A stretch of 54,018 bases of DNA from Arenibaculum pallidiluteum (GTDB taxonomy: Bacteria; Pseudomonadota; Alphaproteobacteria; Azospirillales; Azospirillaceae), in NCBI RefSeq assembly GCF_017355985.1, contig NZ_JAFIQU010000029.1, positions 1-54,018 of the forward strand, in the 5' to 3' direction. Positions 51,431 to 54,018 of the stretch are shown here, piece after piece (positions within the stretch are counted from its first letter, which is position 1; each line of letters opens with the position of its first letter). The notes beneath the pieces were generated by a model, which was not told where the DNA came from, did no database searches, and worked only from the letters and a program-made list of their open reading frames with translations. Position numbers and translations under genes: made by a program.

Positions 51431-51565
51431 CGTGGCTGCGGCCCCGACCGCAGGGTTGAAAACAGGATCGTCGGGCCTCGGCCGCCGGGGTTACCCGGCT
51501 GAGCCCTGGAAGCCCTTTCGGGCCGGTGGCATGGTGCGGGCGCCCTTCTCTTTGCGGGATCCGGA

Positions 51566-52714
51566 ATGACCGCTTCTACCAGCGTGGACCATGTGGATTG
51601 CATCGTCGTCGGCGCCGGCGTCGTGGGGCTCGCGGTGGCGCGCACCCTGGCCCGAGCCGGCATCGAGGTCGTCGTGCTCGAAGCCGCCGACTGCATCGGC
51701 AGCGGCACCAGCTCTCGCAACAGCGAGGTCATCCACGCGGGCATCTACTATCCCACGGGAAGCCTGAAGGCGCGGCTCTGCGTGCGCGGCCGCGACATGC
51801 TCTACGAGTACTGCCGCACGCGGGGCGTCGCGCACCGCGCCTGCGGCAAGGTCATCGTCGCCGTGGACGAGGAGCAGCGCGGAAAGCTCGAGGCGCTGCA
51901 TCGCAAGGCCGTCGACAACGACGTGGATTGCCTGATCCCGCTCGACGCGGCCGGCCTGCGGGCCCGCGAGCCGGAGGTGGTGGGGGTGGCCGCGCTGTGG
52001 TCGCCGATCACCGGGATCGTCGATACCCATGGGCTGATGCTGGCCTATCAGGGGGAGGCCGAGGACCACGGCGCGATGATCGCCTTCGAGAGTCCCATCG
52101 CGGCGGGCACCGTCCGCCCCGACGGGATCGAGATCATGACCGGCGGGCGCGAGCCCATGCGCCTGCGCTGCCGCATGCTGGTGAACGCGGCCGGCCTGCA
52201 GGCCCAGGAGGTCGCGTCGCGGATCGAGGGCGTGCCGGCGCACAGCGTTCCGCCGCGCTATCTCGCGAAGGGCAACTACTTCACCCTGGCGCGCCGCTCG
52301 CCCTTCTCGAGCCTGGTCTATCCGATCCCCGAGCCCGGCGGCCTGGGCGTCCATGCGACGCTGGACCTCGCGGGGCAGTGCCGCTTCGGGCCCGACGTCC
52401 AGTGGATCGACGAGATCGACTATACCGTCGACCCGGCGCGCGGAGACCGGTTCTACGCCGCGATCCGCCGCTACTGGCCGGCCCTCCCCGACGGGGCGCT
52501 GCAGCCTGGCTACGCCGGGATCCGTCCGAAGCTGGTGCCGCAGGGCACGGCGGATTCCGATTTCGTGATCCAGGGCCCGGCGGTGCACGGGATCCCGGGC
52601 CTCGTGAATCTCTACGGGATCGAATCGCCCGGCATCACGGCTTCGCTCGCCATCGCCGAGCAGGTTAGCGCGGAATTGCTGGAACGGCAGCCGGCCGCGG
52701 TCGCAGCGCGGTGA
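51566..52714 (+). CDS. FAD-dependent oxidoreductase, L-2-hydroxyglutarate oxidase (LhgO)-like
   Basis: A 382-residue DAO-family flavoprotein. The dinucleotide fold is CIVVGAGVVGLAVARTLARA near residue 12, with ...GSGTSSRNSEVIHAGIYYPT (about 46-65), the signature of the LhgO/YgaF-type 2-hydroxyacid oxidases. Further: VNAAGLQAQEVASRIEG near 210 and the C-terminal FAD ring segment LVNLYGIESPGITASLAIAE. It oxidises a 2-hydroxyacid or similar to the keto acid with flavin. Start ATG 51566 matches the family. A terminator lies 136 bases upstream. It is followed by the lytic transglycosylase gene. Confidence 0.88.
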   Translation: MTASTSVDHVDCIVVGAGVVGLAVARTLARAGIEVVVLEAADCIGSGTSSRNSEVIHAGIYYPTGSLKARLCVRGRDMLYEYCRTRGVAHRACGKVIVAVDEEQRGKLEALHRKAVDNDVDCLIPLDAAGLRAREPEVVGVAALWSPITGIVDTHGLMLAYQGEAEDHGAMIAFESPIAAGTVRPDGIEIMTGGREPMRLRCRMLVNAAGLQAQEVASRIEGVPAHSVPPRYLAKGNYFTLARRSPFSSLVYPIPEPGGLGVHATLDLAGQCRFGPDVQWIDEIDYTVDPARGDRFYAAIRRYWPALPDGALQPGYAGIRPKLVPQGTADSDFVIQGPAVHGIPGLVNLYGIESPGITASLAIAEQVSAELLERQPAAVAAR

Positions 52715-52842
52715 GAAGGCTGGCTGTTGGCGTGACGGCACCGGCCGCAGGGCCGGACCGACAGGACGCGACCCGCGGGGACGCGGGAACTGCAACGGCC
52801 GGTGTAACGGCCGGCGGGGGTTGGAAAAGGGAGGTGCGGGGC

Positions 52843-53748
52843 ATGCGCATCGGCGCAGCGCTGGCGGCGGTGCTGTTCCTGGGATGGACAGGCACCGCGG
52901 CGGCAACGGTGGAGGACGCCCAGGCGCGGGCGGTCAAGGCGCTGGAGCAGCTCGCGAAGAACGGCAGCCCGCGGGCGGCCTACGAGCTGGGGCGACGCTA
53001 TGAGACCGGCGTCGGCGTGGCGGCAGACCTCGCGAAGGCCTTCGATCTCTACTGCGAGGCGGCCGAGTCCGGGTATGCCCAGGGAGCCTACGGCGTCGCC
53101 CGTCTCTATCTCTCGGGCCAGGGGATCGGCGCGAACAAGCGGGCGGCCGCCGCCTGGGCCGCGAAGGCCGCCGCGCTGGGCCACCCCTATGCCCGCGAGC
53201 TGCTGGCGGACATGCCGCAGGTCAAGAGCATTGGCGATCCCGGCTGCAAGCGCCTTCCGACCTATGCCGGAGCGCCGCTCGTCGTGGCGCCGCCGCGCGA
53301 GATCGCCGCGATGGTCCGCAAGATGGCGCCCGAGTATGGGCTCGACGCCGAGCTGGTCCTGGCCGTGATCCAGGCTGAAAGCGGCTTCCGGACCGACGCC
53401 GTGTCGCCGCGCAACGCCCATGGGCTGATGCAGCTGATCCCCGACACGGCCGAGCGGTTCGGCGTGCGCAACCTGCACGATGCGCGGGACAACATCCGCG
53501 GCGGCATGCGCTACCTGCGCTGGCTTCTCTCCTACTTCGAGGGGGAGGTGGCACTGGCCCTGGCAGCCTACAATGCCGGCGAGGGGGCCGTGCTCCGTTA
53601 TGGCGGCATCCCACCCTTCCGCGAGACCCAGGATTACGTGGCGCGCATCCTGTCGATCTATCCGAAGCAGCGGCACCCCTACGACCGGACCGCGGCGCCG
53701 AAGGCGCAAAGGGCTGCCCAGCCGGCGGCGCTGGCCGCCACGGACTGA
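52843..53748 (+). CDS. Sel1-repeat lytic transglycosylase
   Basis: A 301-residue protein. A signal peptide (GAALAAVLFLGWTGTAAA) is followed by two to three Sel1-like helical repeats (about 35-125: NGSPRAAYELGRRYETGVGV, SGYAQGAYGVARLYLSGQGI, LGHPYARELLADM) and an SLT domain (about 145-270) with the catalytic Glu in LAVIQAESGFRTDAVSPRNA, HGLMQLIPDTAERFGV and ALALAAYNAGEGAVLRYGGI. It cleaves peptidoglycan glycan strands to anhydro-muropeptides in the periplasm; Sel1 repeats probably guide it to a protein complex. AAGGGAGG nine bases before the ATG at 52843 fixes the start; the earlier GTG is unlikely. Confidence 0.9.
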   Translation: MRIGAALAAVLFLGWTGTAAATVEDAQARAVKALEQLAKNGSPRAAYELGRRYETGVGVAADLAKAFDLYCEAAESGYAQGAYGVARLYLSGQGIGANKRAAAAWAAKAAALGHPYARELLADMPQVKSIGDPGCKRLPTYAGAPLVVAPPREIAAMVRKMAPEYGLDAELVLAVIQAESGFRTDAVSPRNAHGLMQLIPDTAERFGVRNLHDARDNIRGGMRYLRWLLSYFEGEVALALAAYNAGEGAVLRYGGIPPFRETQDYVARILSIYPKQRHPYDRTAAPKAQRAAQPAALAATD

Positions 53749-53850
53749 CCGCGCCCCGCCGCCCCCTGCCCCGCTGCGCCTCCCCGCTGCCGCCTGGCCC
53801 CCTCCCCTGCCCGGCTCGCAGATCGATGAATGATTCCTGCGAATCGGGGC

Positions 53851-53880
53851 TGGACAGGGCGACCGGCGATCCCATATAAG
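53851..53880 (+). promoter_or_regulatory. candidate promoter of the gene at the right edge
   Basis: TGGACA (53851-53856) and TATAAG (53875-53880) are separated by 18 bases. A start near 53887 leaves a leader of about 120 bases before the ATG at 54010. The stretch 53749-53850 shows nothing else. Confidence 0.6.
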
Positions 53881-53919
53881 CGCTCCCCCGGGCGCATGGT
53901 CGGCGGCGCCACGGGAAGC

Positions 53920-53937
53920 GGGTCCGAAGACGGACCC
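53920..53937 (+). promoter_or_regulatory. leader hairpin ahead of the edge gene
   Basis: GGGTCC pairs with GGACCC around GAAGAC within the probable 5' leader. In many bacteria the S6-S18 operon leader is bound by its own products, so this could be part of such a control element, but I cannot confirm the motif. Confidence 0.35.
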
Positions 53938-53950
53938 AGTGGTTCTTTGG

Positions 53951-54010
53951 ATGCCGATCACCCAGATAGAGATCAGGACGGTCCTGGTGGGCAATCCCGC
54001 CAGGAGGTGA
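53951..54010 (+). CDS. 19-residue leader ORF coupled to the edge gene
   Basis: ATG at 53951 opens MPITQIEIRTVLVGNPARR, closed by a TGA (54008-54010) whose last base is the first base of the next ATG (TGATG). The AGGAGGTG ribosome binding site of the next gene lies inside its last codons. Its own ribosome binding site is weak, so it may be incidental; if translated, it would couple to the next gene. Confidence 0.3.
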   Translation: MPITQIEIRTVLVGNPARR

Positions 54011-54018
54011 TGCCGCTC
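54010..54018 (+). CDS. rpsF: start of a gene, probably ribosomal protein S6 (rpsF), cut by window edge
   Basis: ATGCCGCTC (Met-Pro-Leu) follows AGGAGGTG. Only three codons are visible. MPLYE is the usual beginning of alphaproteobacterial S6 and the strong promoter, structured leader and excellent ribosome binding site fit a ribosomal gene, but three residues are not proof. Confidence 0.35.

Overview
The window is GC-rich throughout and reads as chromosomal DNA of an alphaproteobacterium. Evidence: a split ATP synthase operon (atpI-atpB-atpE-b'-b, no F1 genes following), an MmgR/alpha-r8-like small RNA candidate, HWE/HisKA_2-type sensor kinase, GH108-type lysis protein, and DgcN/DgcA and DenD/OtnK/OtnC sugar-acid and D-amino-acid modules. 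I cannot name the genus; the very high GC suggests a Rhodospirillales/Geminicoccales-like or Rhodobacterales-like lineage. There is no large mobile element, CRISPR array or rRNA operon.

Layout. 1-6.5 kb: the start of an N-formylglutamate amidohydrolase-like gene, a LysR regulator, a BMP-type ABC permease pair without its ATPase or binding protein, the wreck of an FAD-linked oxidase, a LysR/YdbC-type aldo-keto reductase divergent pair and two small genes. 6.5-9 kb: an AT-richer intergenic stretch, a one-piece holin-endolysin fusion, a strong bidirectional terminator, tRNA-Val(GAC) and a degenerate receiver protein. 9-14 kb: a second N-formylglutamate amidohydrolase family gene, an MmgR-like sRNA, and the trehalose set otsB-otsA-glk. 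13.7-20.9 kb: D-erythronate catabolism (denD-otnK-otnC), a PAS sensor kinase, a DUF2383-like protein, a MaoC-type hydratase, a uracil-DNA glycosylase family protein and an OmpR-type regulator. 21-28.9 kb: two tandem paralogous small secreted proteins, a methyltransferase, adenine deaminase, bactofilin, the D-glutamate genes dgcN-dgcA and a small secreted protein.

28.9-34.5 kb: minC-minD-minE, with minC frameshifted at a 12-base homopolymer; a SHOCT protein; phoH behind a terminator-like leader; nhaA; a PRC-barrel protein. 34.5-41.3 kb: a respiratory cluster: triheme cytochrome c, subunit II with a fused cytochrome c domain, a subunit I-III fusion whose K-channel lysine appears to be glutamine, a small membrane protein and a PQQ-type (sorbosone dehydrogenase-like) lipoprotein. 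41.4-48.2 kb: ABC exporter with a short leader ORF, a second degenerate receiver, an oxidoreductase/SnoaL operon divergent from a LysR regulator, L-lactate dehydrogenase and a SCO copper chaperone. 48.3-54 kb: the Fo operon, a gene-free stretch bounded by two terminators that probably encodes an RNA, an FAD-dependent oxidase, a Sel1/lytic transglycosylase, and at the window edge the promoter, leader and first codons of a gene that resembles rpsF.

The items most worth following are the holin-muramidase fusion, the unusual proton-channel residues in the fused oxidase, the homopolymer in minC, the inter-terminator RNA candidate, and the fact that all three receiver domains here have lost the metal-binding aspartate equivalent to CheY Asp13.
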